A DNA stretch of 64,000 bases, taken from contig CANFCK010000001.1 of assembly GCA_947445035.1 (NCBI GenBank), positions 300,044 to 364,043 of the forward strand. Direction: 5' to 3'. This document shows positions 16,105-24,000 of this stretch, in pieces. The translations under genes were made by a program, and so were the position numbers. The notes below the pieces were generated by a model, which saw only the letters and a list, made by a program, of their open reading frames with translations, was not told the origin of the DNA and ran no database searches. This DNA is from Deltaproteobacteria bacterium. Lineage in GTDB: Bacteria > Myxococcota_A > UBA796 > SXON01. How positions within the stretch are numbered: position 1 is the first letter of the stretch; every line of letters starts with the position of its first letter.

Positions 16105-18387
16105 ATGAGCATAGAGAATCAAGACATGCCGGTGGACGGGGACGGTCGGCGTCGGCGTAGGCGTCGTCGTCGGCGTGGCGGTGGCGGCGACGGCCCCGCG
16201 GAAAGCGGCGCGTCGGTCGAGGTCGAGGTGCAGAGCACCGAGGGGGAGCCGGCCTCGCGGGGGCGGCGCCAACGCCGTGTCTATCGCGATGATTTCGAGG
16301 CCACGGGCGCGTCGTTGCCCGCGTCCGGAAAGATGGTCGTCAAGCCCCGGACGCATCGTACGCGCTCCAAGCCAAGCGCCGGCATGGCGCGTCGCCGCCG
16401 GTTCAGCCGCGGGGAATTGGACGACCTCGCAGCCTACTTCGGAAAGATGCCCGAGCCGTTGGTCATGGCACTGTACCGCTCGCTGGGTGGGCAGCCCATT
16501 CGCGGGGCGGGCGACCCCGACCGCGTGGTGCAGCTGACGGTCCGAGCGCTGGCACAGGGGAACCGCCTCAGCGGCCTCTTGTTCCAGATGCAGCCTCGCG
16601 ACCGACAAGCGTTGGCCGTGCTCATTCAGTGCGGTGGGCTGGCCCCTGCGGACGAGTTTCATCGCGAGCTGGTGCTGATGCTCGGCGGTCGCGAGGGGGA
16701 CTGGGCCCGTACCATGCAGGTCCTCGGCGACCGCGGGATTGTCGCCGCCAGCGCCCCGGTGGAGGATGGCTTCTACTACCTCGTGCCCGAGCCGCTCATC
16801 GACCCGCTGCTCGAACACCTGGGCGAAGAGCTTGCGCTCCCGACCTTCGAACACGACGACATCCGCGTCGTCGATCAGCGGCCGTTCTGTCCGCCCCTTG
16901 ACTTCTCGCTCGCGACGCTGGCCACGTGGATGGACCAGCACCCGCCGAAGCTGACGCAGCGGCAGGAAGTCTTCAAGGCGCAGAAGGAGGACCTCGACAA
17001 GTTCTTCGCCCAGCTCTGGGCGGCCGAATCCGAGGTCTTTCAGCTTCACTATGACTTCTTGATGATGCACGGTATGATCGAGCTCCGCGGCGATCGGGTT
17101 TCGGTCAACCGCGACGTGGTCGAAGAATGGCTGTCTCTAGAGCCAGACGACCAGCGCGATCTGATGTTCCGCGCGCTGGAAAAGCGGATGAGCATGGCGG
17201 AATGGGTGCTCTGGGCCGTGCATTCGGCCAAAGGGCAGTGGGTTCCCGAAGCCCCGCTCATGGCGATCTACCGCCGGTGGCGTCGCGGCGAAGATTGGCG
17301 GGAGCGCCTCCACAAAGGGCTCCTCAACTCGACGCGCGGGAACGAACGCGAAGGCTACTCGTTCTCGGCGCTGGTCAACTGCGGCTTGCTTGAGCTCGGG
17401 GTCTGGGGCCAACAAAAGGTCTACCGCCTTTCGCCGCGGGGCACCGCGCTCCTGGACCCCCCGGAAGACGAAGGGTTCTCGAAGTTCTACCTCACCCCGA
17501 ACTACGAGATCATCGCGCCGGCGGGGCTGGCGCCCGTGCTGCTTTTCCGCCTCGGTGAACTGGCCGAGCTGATGGGCTGCGACCGCGCCAACACCTACAA
17601 GATCACCGAAATCAGCATCGAACAGGCGCTGAAGAAGGGGTGGCGGCGCGAAGAGCTGCTGGAGTTCCTCCGCGAGTACAGCCAGATCGGGCTGCCGCAG
17701 AACGTCGAAAGCACCATTCGTGCATGGATGGGTGGCGATGGAGATGTCGAGTTCCACGAGATCACCGCCCTGACGGTGCATCGTGCCCACGTGCGCCGCT
17801 TCGAGTCCATGCGCGCCATGCGCTCCTACGTGCTGCACCGCTTCGCACCCGGCCTCTACGCGGTCGACCGCAAGCGCCTTCCAGAGATCACCATCGCCCT
17901 GATCGAAGCGGGGTTCAACCCTGGCAAGGACATCCGGAAATACCCGGGTGACGAAGAAGGCGCCCAGAGTCGTGAGCGGCTGCACCACCAGCTGGCCGAA
18001 GCGCGCGAGCTGCGCGAAGACCCCGTCTCGCGGGCACAACGCGCGGACACCGTACCCGAAGACCTCAACCCGGTGCCGGGATCCAGCATCGCCCACCAGA
18101 GCAAACGACGCCAGGAACCGCGGGGTCCCGCGCGAGCCAGCGTTCAGGAAGTGCGGGCGATCCTCGAAAAGGCGCTCAAGGGAGGCCTCGGTGTCGAGAT
18201 GACCTACCACTCGATCAAGGACGACACCCGAAAGCACCACCTCGTCGTGCCCGAGCGGATCGCGCTCAATCGTGAGGGGGCGTCGGTGCTGGTGGCGCTC
18301 GATGTGGAATCGGGAAATCGTCTCAGCTACGCGTTGGTGCAGATCGAACGCGCCCGCACCACCGACAAGAAGGCGGGCGAATCGTGA
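16105..18387 (+). CDS. Helicase_C_3 (XPB/Ssl2-like) domain protein with WYL-like C-terminus, XPB companion
   Basis: A 760-residue protein. A run of ten Arg at residues 15-24 and further basic tracts to ~95 suggest nucleic acid binding. The middle (~90-450) is helical with winged-helix character. Residues ~461-555 (FYLTPNYEIIAPAGLAPVLL, then RANTYKITEISIEQALKKGW and LPQNVESTIRAWM) match the Helicase_C_3 domain (PF13625), which is non-motor despite its name. The end (~683-755, VEMTYHSIKDDTRKHHLVVP) resembles a WYL ligand-binding fold. In actinobacteria a similar protein is encoded next to XPB, so a complex with the upstream helicase in DNA repair or transcription-coupled processing is plausible. 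Its TGA overlaps the xseB start. Confidence 0.75.
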   Translation: MSIENQDMPVDGDGRRRRRRRRRRGGGGDGPAESGASVEVEVQSTEGEPASRGRRQRRVYRDDFEATGASLPASGKMVVKPRTHRTRSKPSAGMARRRRFSRGELDDLAAYFGKMPEPLVMALYRSLGGQPIRGAGDPDRVVQLTVRALAQGNRLSGLLFQMQPRDRQALAVLIQCGGLAPADEFHRELVLMLGGREGDWARTMQVLGDRGIVAASAPVEDGFYYLVPEPLIDPLLEHLGEELALPTFEHDDIRVVDQRPFCPPLDFSLATLATWMDQHPPKLTQRQEVFKAQKEDLDKFFAQLWAAESEVFQLHYDFLMMHGMIELRGDRVSVNRDVVEEWLSLEPDDQRDLMFRALEKRMSMAEWVLWAVHSAKGQWVPEAPLMAIYRRWRRGEDWRERLHKGLLNSTRGNEREGYSFSALVNCGLLELGVWGQQKVYRLSPRGTALLDPPEDEGFSKFYLTPNYEIIAPAGLAPVLLFRLGELAELMGCDRANTYKITEISIEQALKKGWRREELLEFLREYSQIGLPQNVESTIRAWMGGDGDVEFHEITALTVHRAHVRRFESMRAMRSYVLHRFAPGLYAVDRKRLPEITIALIEAGFNPGKDIRKYPGDEEGAQSRERLHHQLAEARELREDPVSRAQRADTVPEDLNPVPGSSIAHQSKRRQEPRGPARASVQEVRAILEKALKGGLGVEMTYHSIKDDTRKHHLVVPERIALNREGASVLVALDVESGNRLSYALVQIERARTTDKKAGES

Positions 18388-18608
18388 GCACCGAGGGCCT
18401 CGCCGAGCCTCTCAGCTTCGAGCAAGCCTTGCGCCAGCTTGAAGAACGGGTGCAGAAGCTCGAGTCGGGCGATCTGCCGTTGGACGACGCCTTGCGCCTC
18501 TTTGAGGACGGTGTCGCCTTGGTCCGGCAGTGTCACGAACGTTTGGACGCAGCCGATGCCCGGGTCATCGTGCTATCGGCGCCGTTGCCGGATCGAAACG
18601 TTGAATGA
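18384..18608 (+). CDS. xseB: Exodeoxyribonuclease VII small subunit
   Basis: A 74-residue XseB, the small subunit that coats the XseA catalytic subunit of the ssDNA exonuclease ExoVII. LSFEQALRQLEERVQKLESG, then LPLDDALRLFEDGVALVRQC is the full family signature. The start is GTG 18384, overlapping the previous stop, so it is translated with the XPB companion. No xseA lies in this window, so the large subunit must be elsewhere. The link to XPB supports a DNA-processing theme for this operon. Confidence 0.92.
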   Translation: MSTEGLAEPLSFEQALRQLEERVQKLESGDLPLDDALRLFEDGVALVRQCHERLDAADARVIVLSAPLPDRNVE

Positions 18609-18678
18609 ACACCGCGTTGACAATCGCAGCGCAAGTAGCGGGTAGGCTCCGCCGCTTCAGGGAACGAGGACTCCGCCG

Positions 18679-19383
18679 ATGTTCGACAACGTAGGCCGTA
18701 GCCGCAAACAGAGCGCCGGGCGCACCGCTGGGTCGGTGCTGCTCTCGCTGTTGTTCAATGCCTCGCTGCTGGGGCTGATGGTTATCGTCTCGATAAAAGC
18801 ACCGGAAATCGTTGCCGAGGTCCAGGACAAGTTGGTCGCGGTCGACCTGTTGCCTCCTCCTCCTCCCCCCCCGCCTCCTCCCGCTGGCGGTGGAAAAAAG
18901 AAGGAGAAGAAAGAGGAGAAGATTGAGGAAGAGGTGATGGTGGACGTGCCGGTGCTCCTCGAAGAGGCGCCGCCCCCGGTAGAGGACGAACCCGAGGGCG
19001 AAGGCGTCAAGGACGGCGTCGTGGACGGGGTCAAGGACGGCGTGGTGGACGGCGTCAAGGACGGGGTGCTGGGCGGCCAGCTTGGCGGCACTGGCATCAA
19101 GACCGTGCACTACAGCGAAGTTCAGGTGAAGGTCCGGCCGCCGAAGCCGAGTTTTCCTGAAGCTGCGCAGCGGCTCGGCCTGAAGAGCGAAAAGTGCATC
19201 GTCCACGTGGTGGTGGGCACCAACGGTCGGGCCGAGACCATCACCTTCAAAGCCTGCCCCGAGCTGTTCAAGGCTGGCTCTCGCGAGGCCACCGAGAAGT
19301 ACGAGTGGTACCCGCTCCTCGACGGCGGGGTGCCCGTTCGCGCGCAGTTCGACCTGAACTTCATTTACAAACTCACGGACTAG
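18679..19383 (+). CDS. tonB: TonB-like energy transducer
   Basis: A 234-residue TonB: short cytoplasmic N-terminus, one transmembrane helix (~17-38), a ten-Pro run (59-68), a Lys/Glu-rich charged stretch, a tandem VKDGVVDG spacer and a C-terminal TonB fold (VRPPKPSFPEAAQRLGLKSE, then CIVHVVVGTNGRAE). It would carry proton-motive energy from ExbB-ExbD across the periplasm to outer-membrane receptors; no receptor gene is nearby. Upstream there is a TAGGCT hexamer (18643) and a TTGACA (18617), though the 20-base spacing is long. AACGAGGA just before the ATG is a plausible ribosome site. It heads a seven-gene run. Confidence 0.88.
   Translation: MFDNVGRSRKQSAGRTAGSVLLSLLFNASLLGLMVIVSIKAPEIVAEVQDKLVAVDLLPPPPPPPPPPAGGGKKKEKKEEKIEEEVMVDVPVLLEEAPPPVEDEPEGEGVKDGVVDGVKDGVVDGVKDGVLGGQLGGTGIKTVHYSEVQVKVRPPKPSFPEAAQRLGLKSEKCIVHVVVGTNGRAETITFKACPELFKAGSREATEKYEWYPLLDGGVPVRAQFDLNFIYKLTD
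19003..19071 (+). repeat. 24-bp tandem repeat in tonB
   Basis: Three in-frame 24-bp units beginning at 19003, 19027 and 19051 (consensus GGCGTCAAGGACGGCGT plus GGTGGAC) encode VKDGVVDG repeated in the periplasmic spacer of TonB. The units differ at few third positions, so the array is recent or kept homogeneous. Confidence 0.85.
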
Positions 19384-19391
19384 GATTCGCC

Positions 19392-20135
19392 ATGCTGCTC
19401 GCTCTCACCGTCTCCGCCATGGCCGCCGACACTGCGCACGCCGCAGGTGGACTGGACCTCTCCCCCGGTGCCGTCTGGGCCGCGATGGGTATCCCCGCGC
19501 GCATCGTGCTCGTCACGATGATCCTGATGCTCTTCGCCTGCGTGTACGTCGCGTCGGAGCGCATCCTGTACTTCATGGCTGCACGTGGGCAGTCCCGCGC
19601 CCTCGCAGGTGCCATCGGCGCCCCGCTGAAGAACAACGATCTTGCCGGTGCCATCAAGCTGGCAGCGGGGGAACAGTTCAAAAAGTCCTACCTCGCGGTG
19701 ATCCTCTCCGCGGCGCTCAAGGAGTACTCGGCCCGCAGCGACAAGCACGGCATCGCCGCCGCCGACCGCGCGCTGGAGACGGTGACGCTGGAAGAAGGCT
19801 CGGCGCTGCGCAAGGGCATGAACGTCCTCGCCACCACCGGCTCCACCGCCCCGTTCGTCGGGCTGGTCGGCACCATCTTCGGCATCATCAACGCCTTCGG
19901 CAAGATGAAGACCGAGGGCGGGGCCGACATCGCCTCGTTGTCGGGTTCCATCGGTGAAGCGCTGGTCTCCACCGCGGTGGGCATCGCCGTCGCGACCATC
20001 GCCATCTGGTTCTACAACTACTTCAACGCAGTGATCGACGACATCCTCAAGGATGTCTCCGTCGCGACCCACGAATTGCGCGACTTCTTCGAGAAGGACA
20101 CGCTCCGCCGGTCGGAAGACACGGCCGCCAAGTAA
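19392..20135 (+). CDS. exbB: MotA/TolQ/ExbB proton channel protein
   Basis: A 247-residue ExbB-type inner-membrane protein that forms the proton channel with ExbD to energise TonB. The N-terminus is signal-like (MLLALTVSAMAADTAHAAGG), the first transmembrane helix spans ~38-60, and the conserved TolQ/ExbB core has LATTGSTAPFVGLVGTIFGI then an ALVSTAVGIAVATIAIWFYN helix. It starts 9 bases after tonB. The ATG at 19392 gives a proper N-terminus; a longer reading would overlap tonB. Confidence 0.9.
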   Translation: MLLALTVSAMAADTAHAAGGLDLSPGAVWAAMGIPARIVLVTMILMLFACVYVASERILYFMAARGQSRALAGAIGAPLKNNDLAGAIKLAAGEQFKKSYLAVILSAALKEYSARSDKHGIAAADRALETVTLEEGSALRKGMNVLATTGSTAPFVGLVGTIFGIINAFGKMKTEGGADIASLSGSIGEALVSTAVGIAVATIAIWFYNYFNAVIDDILKDVSVATHELRDFFEKDTLRRSEDTAAK

Positions 20136-20159
20136 GAAAGGACAAGGAGGAACCACGGT

Positions 20160-20597
20160 ATGGGCGCGAAGGTAGGTGCAAAGAAGGGCGGCGCGATGGC
20201 GGACATCAATGTCACGCCGCTGGTCGACGTCGTGCTGGTGCTCCTCATCATCTTCATGGTGATCACGCCGATGCTCAGCTCGGGCGTGGACGTGGCGCTG
20301 CCCCCCGCCCAGACCGCTGAATCGGAGAAAGACATGGGGACCAACCTGGTCATCGGCGTCAAGGGCGACGGCTCGGTCTTCGTGGACAAGAAGGCGGTGG
20401 TCATCGACAACCTTATTGAGGAGATCGCCGCGCAGCGGGAAGGCGATGACGGCAGGGCGCGGCCCCTCGTTGTCAAGGGCGACCGAAACGCCAGCTACCG
20501 GCAGGTCCGGGCGGTCATCGACGAGATCCACGAAAATGTCCCGTTCACCGACACCATGCTCCTCGCCACCGACAAGCCCCCCGAAGGGGTGAACTGA
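20160..20597 (+). CDS. exbD: ExbD/TolR biopolymer transport protein (first copy)
   Basis: A 145-residue ExbD: short N-terminus, MADINVTPLVDVVLVLLIIF with the conserved Asp in the transmembrane helix (proton-relay residue), then a periplasmic domain. An AAGGACAAGGAGG ribosome site lies a few bases upstream. Its stop overlaps the start of a second exbD by one base, so the complex probably contains two different ExbD subunits. Confidence 0.9.
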   Translation: MGAKVGAKKGGAMADINVTPLVDVVLVLLIIFMVITPMLSSGVDVALPPAQTAESEKDMGTNLVIGVKGDGSVFVDKKAVVIDNLIEEIAAQREGDDGRARPLVVKGDRNASYRQVRAVIDEIHENVPFTDTMLLATDKPPEGVN

Positions 20598-21094
20598 TGG
20601 GGGCCAAGGTCGGAGGCAGCAGCGGCGGCTCGATGGACGAGATCAACGTCACGCCGCTCATCGACGTGGTGCTGGTGCTGTTGATCATCTTCATGATCAT
20701 CACCCCGATGACCGTGCAGAAGTTGCCGGCGGAGCTGCCGCCGATTGAAGATACGCCCCCACCGCCGCCCGATCCGAACAAGAAACAGTTGATGATCTCG
20801 GTTTTTGCCGACAACTCCTACGCGCTGAACCTGGTCCCCAAGGACGAGCCGACCCTCCGGGCCGACCTCAAGGCGCAGCTCAAGGGTCGGGTCATCGACG
20901 AACGCAATGTCTTCGTGGATGCCAACGGCGAGGCCCGGTACGAAACGGTGGTGCACGTCATCGACGTCGCGCGCGAAATGGGCGCCAAGCGCGTCGGCTT
21001 CGCCGAACTGAAAGAAACCGGGCCCGAGAAGCTGACGGCCGACGAATTGATCAGGTTGGCCGCGCCGCCAGCCCCTGTGGCGCCGATTCCGTGA
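20597..21094 (+). CDS. exbD: ExbD/TolR biopolymer transport protein (second copy)
   Basis: A 165-residue paralogue of the preceding ExbD. MDEINVTPLIDVVLVLLIIF again carries the membrane Asp. It differs by a Pro-rich segment after the helix (PPIEDTPPPPPDPNKK) and a longer tail. Two ExbD genes after one ExbB occur in other Proteobacteria and Bacteroidota. Its ATG overlaps the previous TGA, and its own TGA overlaps the start of the globin gene. Confidence 0.9.
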   Translation: MGAKVGGSSGGSMDEINVTPLIDVVLVLLIIFMIITPMTVQKLPAELPPIEDTPPPPPDPNKKQLMISVFADNSYALNLVPKDEPTLRADLKAQLKGRVIDERNVFVDANGEARYETVVHVIDVAREMGAKRVGFAELKETGPEKLTADELIRLAAPPAPVAPIP

Positions 21095-21453
21095 CCCTTC
21101 TGGCGCGCGCCGGCGGCGAGTCCGCGGTGCGGGCAGCGGTGGACCGTTTCGTGGACCGGATGGCCGCCGACTTCGTGATCGGGTTCTTCTTCGAGGGCAA
21201 GGACCTTGAGAGGATCAAACTCCACGAATTCCAACATGCGGTGCGGACGCTCGGCGGCGATGTCGCCTACACCGGGCGCCCGATTGTGCCTCTGCATCGT
21301 CCGCTGCGCATCAATGGCGGCCAGTTCCGTCGGCGCCTGGCCATTTTGAGGGCCGAACTGGCGGGTTTTTCGGAGGAGGTCAGGGACACCTGGGTCAACG
21401 AGCAGCTGAGCCTGCAAGCGCAGATGACCGACGGCACGGATTGCACCCCGTGA
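21091..21453 (+). CDS. Truncated (group I-like) globin
   Basis: A 120-residue truncated haemoglobin. The family pattern is visible: GGESAVRAAVDRFVDRM, VIGFFFEGKDLERIK, the LGGDVAYTGR block, and PLHRPLRINGGQFRRRL, in which the His is the likely proximal haem ligand. The helix-B position that is Tyr in many TrHb1 proteins is not Tyr here. It would bind haem and handle O2, NO or peroxide in the cytoplasm. The GTG start at 21091 overlaps the ExbD stop, so it is translationally tied to the TonB system, an unusual place for a globin. Confidence 0.75.
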   Translation: MTLLARAGGESAVRAAVDRFVDRMAADFVIGFFFEGKDLERIKLHEFQHAVRTLGGDVAYTGRPIVPLHRPLRINGGQFRRRLAILRAELAGFSEEVRDTWVNEQLSLQAQMTDGTDCTP

Positions 21454-21989
21454 TCACCGTTGGCACGGCGGCCCCCGCTTTGGCGGGACAGCCGGTTTTC
21501 GGCCTGCCGTTCGAGCTGAGCAGACTACAGCGCCGTGGGCCGGTGGTCGTTGCCTTCCTGGGCGGGCTTTCGGGGGCCGCCGCGTTGGAAAACGTCCAGC
21601 GCCTCACGACGATTTGGCCACGGGTGGACGCCAAGGCCGGGGGGATGGTGGGGATCACCCGATCACCGTTGGAAGCCGCGCGCGACTTCGTGCCGCGGCA
21701 CCACGTTCTGTTTCCGGTGCTCTGCGACGAGGCCGGCCAGCACACCGCGGCGTGGGGTGTCGGGAGGGCCACCGGGCTGGCGGCCTTGTTGCTGCGAGCG
21801 AGGCCGGACCTGCTTCGGAGGGCCGTCAGCGTCGTGCGCACGGGCCAGCCGATGCCGGAGGCGCACCCGGATCAGCTACCGGCGGCCTTTGTCGTGGGGT
21901 CGGACGGGCGGGTGCGCTACGGCTGGTACGGCACGGGTCCTTCCGCCCTGCTCGACGGCGAGGCGCTTTGGGCGGCAGCCGAGCCATGA
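21450..21989 (+). CDS. Peroxiredoxin (AhpC/TSA)-like protein without the peroxidatic cysteine
   Basis: A 179-residue protein of thioredoxin/peroxiredoxin fold: ITVGTAAPALAGQPVFGLPF at the start, a VVVAFLGGLSG strand-turn, GITRSPLEAARDFVPRHHVL with FPVLCDEAGQHTAAWGV, and AAFVVGSDGRVRYGWYG, all consecutive landmarks of AhpC/TSA proteins. In active enzymes the turn after the second strand has a TPVCT- or T..C-type motif; here it is GGLSGAAALEN, without Cys. The only Cys is in the LCDEAG segment. It is therefore unlikely to be a classical peroxidase. GTG 21450 overlaps the globin stop. Confidence 0.65.
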   Translation: MITVGTAAPALAGQPVFGLPFELSRLQRRGPVVVAFLGGLSGAAALENVQRLTTIWPRVDAKAGGMVGITRSPLEAARDFVPRHHVLFPVLCDEAGQHTAAWGVGRATGLAALLLRARPDLLRRAVSVVRTGQPMPEAHPDQLPAAFVVGSDGRVRYGWYGTGPSALLDGEALWAAAEP

Positions 21990-23095
21990 GCCTGTTGGCG
22001 CTTTTGACCGCGTGCTCCACCCACTTAGAGCAGGCCGACCCCGACCGGCTGCCGCGTGCGGTTGCGGTTGCGATGATCCTCGCCGAGCACCAGCGCGTCA
22101 CGGCCTACTTCTCCGTGGAGCCCAACCCCAGGGGCCACATCGACGTACGCATCGCGAATGGCTTGGAGTTCCCTGGGTCAGAAGCCGTGTTTGCGGTGGA
22201 GCCCGACGGCGATGACCGCTACAGTTGGCACATCACGGAGCGCCTGGGGGGCGCTCAGATGCCCTTCCTGACCCCGGGGACCGAGCAGGTTCGCGTCACG
22301 CGGCTCGACGATCGGGACGTCTGGCTTTTTCCGCGTGGTGGCACCGCGGGTTGGGCCTGTGCGCTCTTGACCGGCCGCTGCCGGGAGGTGACCGAGCCGT
22401 TCCCGGAGCTTCCGATGACGCGCACCGGGCCCGGGTCCGGCTTTCGCCTCGCACTCGAGGAAAAGACCCTGCGATTCCGGCAGCCGCACCAGACCGACGA
22501 CGCGCGTGCGGATGTCGTGGCGACGCGGGTCGGCGCGGTCGTCGGTGTTCGCTGGTACCTCAAAGCGCCTTCGGCCCGCGTTGCCGAGTACATCGACCGG
22601 ACCTTCCGTGGCCGGGGGACCCTGCGGGCCAAGTTTCGGGAGGTCGTCGTCGATGGCCGCCTCGACGAGTGGGCGGCCGCCGAGCCGGAAGTCGTCGATG
22701 CGCCTTGGCAGGCGGACGTCCGCCGGCACTGGACTGGCCGCGATGACGCCAGCTTCAGCGTGGCGGCGTTGTGGTCGGAGGACAGTCTGTGCCTGGCCGG
22801 ACGCCTCCGCGACGACGTCCGCACCGCTAAGGACAAGCTGACCCTGGTCATCCGCAAGGAACGGCGAGACGTGCCGCTTCTGAATCCACCCGACAACGCG
22901 GTCCTGGCCCACGAGGACTTCGGGTGGCACTACGAGGTCTGCTGGCCGCGCCCGTGGTTCGCGACAGCCGGCGCCAGCGTTCCCATCGCCGTCCAACTGC
23001 ACGACGAGGACGGGACGGGCGATGTCGATGTGCTGGCGACCGCTCCCATCTTCGGCACCATCCCGGTGGGCGCGCTCGACCTGCTGTCGGAGTAG
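21986..23095 (+). CDS. Lipoprotein with C-terminal CBM9/DOMON-like domain
   Basis: A 369-residue lipoprotein (MSLLALLTACSTH; Cys ~10). The first ~210 residues have no family I recognise. Residues ~215-340 look like a CBM9-like beta-sandwich: VVVDGRLDEWAAAEP, then FSVAALWSEDSLCLAGRLRDD and VQLHDEDGTGD. Such domains bind sugars, or haem in DOMON relatives. It is the last gene of the TonB operon and its ATG overlaps the redoxin stop. The N-terminal half may be the functional part; no enzymatic motif is seen. Confidence 0.6.
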   Translation: MSLLALLTACSTHLEQADPDRLPRAVAVAMILAEHQRVTAYFSVEPNPRGHIDVRIANGLEFPGSEAVFAVEPDGDDRYSWHITERLGGAQMPFLTPGTEQVRVTRLDDRDVWLFPRGGTAGWACALLTGRCREVTEPFPELPMTRTGPGSGFRLALEEKTLRFRQPHQTDDARADVVATRVGAVVGVRWYLKAPSARVAEYIDRTFRGRGTLRAKFREVVVDGRLDEWAAAEPEVVDAPWQADVRRHWTGRDDASFSVAALWSEDSLCLAGRLRDDVRTAKDKLTLVIRKERRDVPLLNPPDNAVLAHEDFGWHYEVCWPRPWFATAGASVPIAVQLHDEDGTGDVDVLATAPIFGTIPVGALDLLSE

Positions 23096-23098
23096 GCC

Positions 23099-23998
23099 TC
23101 AGCGGGGCGGCGGTACGCCCGCTGGCACGAGAAGCAGCACCGCGGCCGCAGTCGCGACAAACAAGATCGCCGTGACCTGGATCGGCCGATCTCGCAAAAG
23201 GGTCTCGTCGGGGGCCGCACCCTCGCCTTTTTGATCGATAAGGTAGATGTACCGGAATACCGCGTACAGGACGTACGGAAGGGTGAGTCCGAGCCAGGGA
23301 TTCGGCGATTGCACCGTGTACAACGCATAGCTGATGATGGTGCCGCCAGTGGTGATGGCCTGGAACTCCTGGAGCATCGCCGGGCTGTAGTGGGCCAGGG
23401 CCTTCCGGGTGCCGGCCACCTTCCCCTCCAAGAGCAGTATCTCTCCACGGCGCTTGTTGAAGCCCAGAAAGAGCGCGCCGAAGGCCGTGCATACCAGTAA
23501 CCACGGGCTGATTCGCACATCGATGGCCACCGCACCGGCGACCGCACGCCAGATGTAGCAGGAAGCGAGCACCATCACGTCGAGGATGACAAAGTTCTTG
23601 AAGTAGAGCGAATACGACAGCGTCGTCGCGAAATAAGCAAGTGCAACCATGACAAACGTCACGCCAAGCAGGGATGCCAGCCAGAGCGCCGTTGCGGTCG
23701 CGACCGCCATGATCGCCCACGCCGCGCGCGCGCCGAGGTGGCCTGCTGCCAGGGGCCGATGGAGCTTCTTCGGGTGCTTTCGGTCCGACTCGACGTCCCC
23801 GAGGTCGTTGTAGATGTACCCCGTGCTGCTCAGGAGGCAGAACACCAAAAAGGCGAGGCCCGCTTTGGCCAGGCTGTCCACCTGGGTGAAGTGAGCGGAG
23901 AAGATGAGCGCCGCGAACAACAGGGCGTTCTTGGTCCACTGCTTGGGACGCAAGGCGACGAGCGCGGCGAGGGCGAAGGGGCGGTGAGGGACGGACAC
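23099..23998 (-). CDS. UbiA-family prenyltransferase (decaprenyl-phosphate phosphoribosyltransferase-like)
   Basis: A 299-residue integral membrane protein with about eight transmembrane helices. LRPKQWTKNALLFAALIFS at the N-terminus, YIYNDLGDVESDRKHPKK (the first Asp-rich NDxxDxxxD site) and the second conserved loop near YSLYFKN and IDVRISPW place it near decaprenyl-phosphate 5-phosphoribose synthases of the Rv3806c type. It would transfer a phosphoribosyl or prenyl group on the inner membrane for glycan synthesis. The GTG start at 23998 (VSVPHRPF) puts the conserved LRPKQW block at the usual place. It starts 3 bases after the kinase stop. Confidence 0.8.
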   Translation of the reverse strand: MSVPHRPFALAALVALRPKQWTKNALLFAALIFSAHFTQVDSLAKAGLAFLVFCLLSSTGYIYNDLGDVESDRKHPKKLHRPLAAGHLGARAAWAIMAVATATALWLASLLGVTFVMVALAYFATTLSYSLYFKNFVILDVMVLASCYIWRAVAGAVAIDVRISPWLLVCTAFGALFLGFNKRRGEILLLEGKVAGTRKALAHYSPAMLQEFQAITTGGTIISYALYTVQSPNPWLGLTLPYVLYAVFRYIYLIDQKGEGAAPDETLLRDRPIQVTAILFVATAAAVLLLVPAGVPPPR

Positions 23999-24000
23999 AG

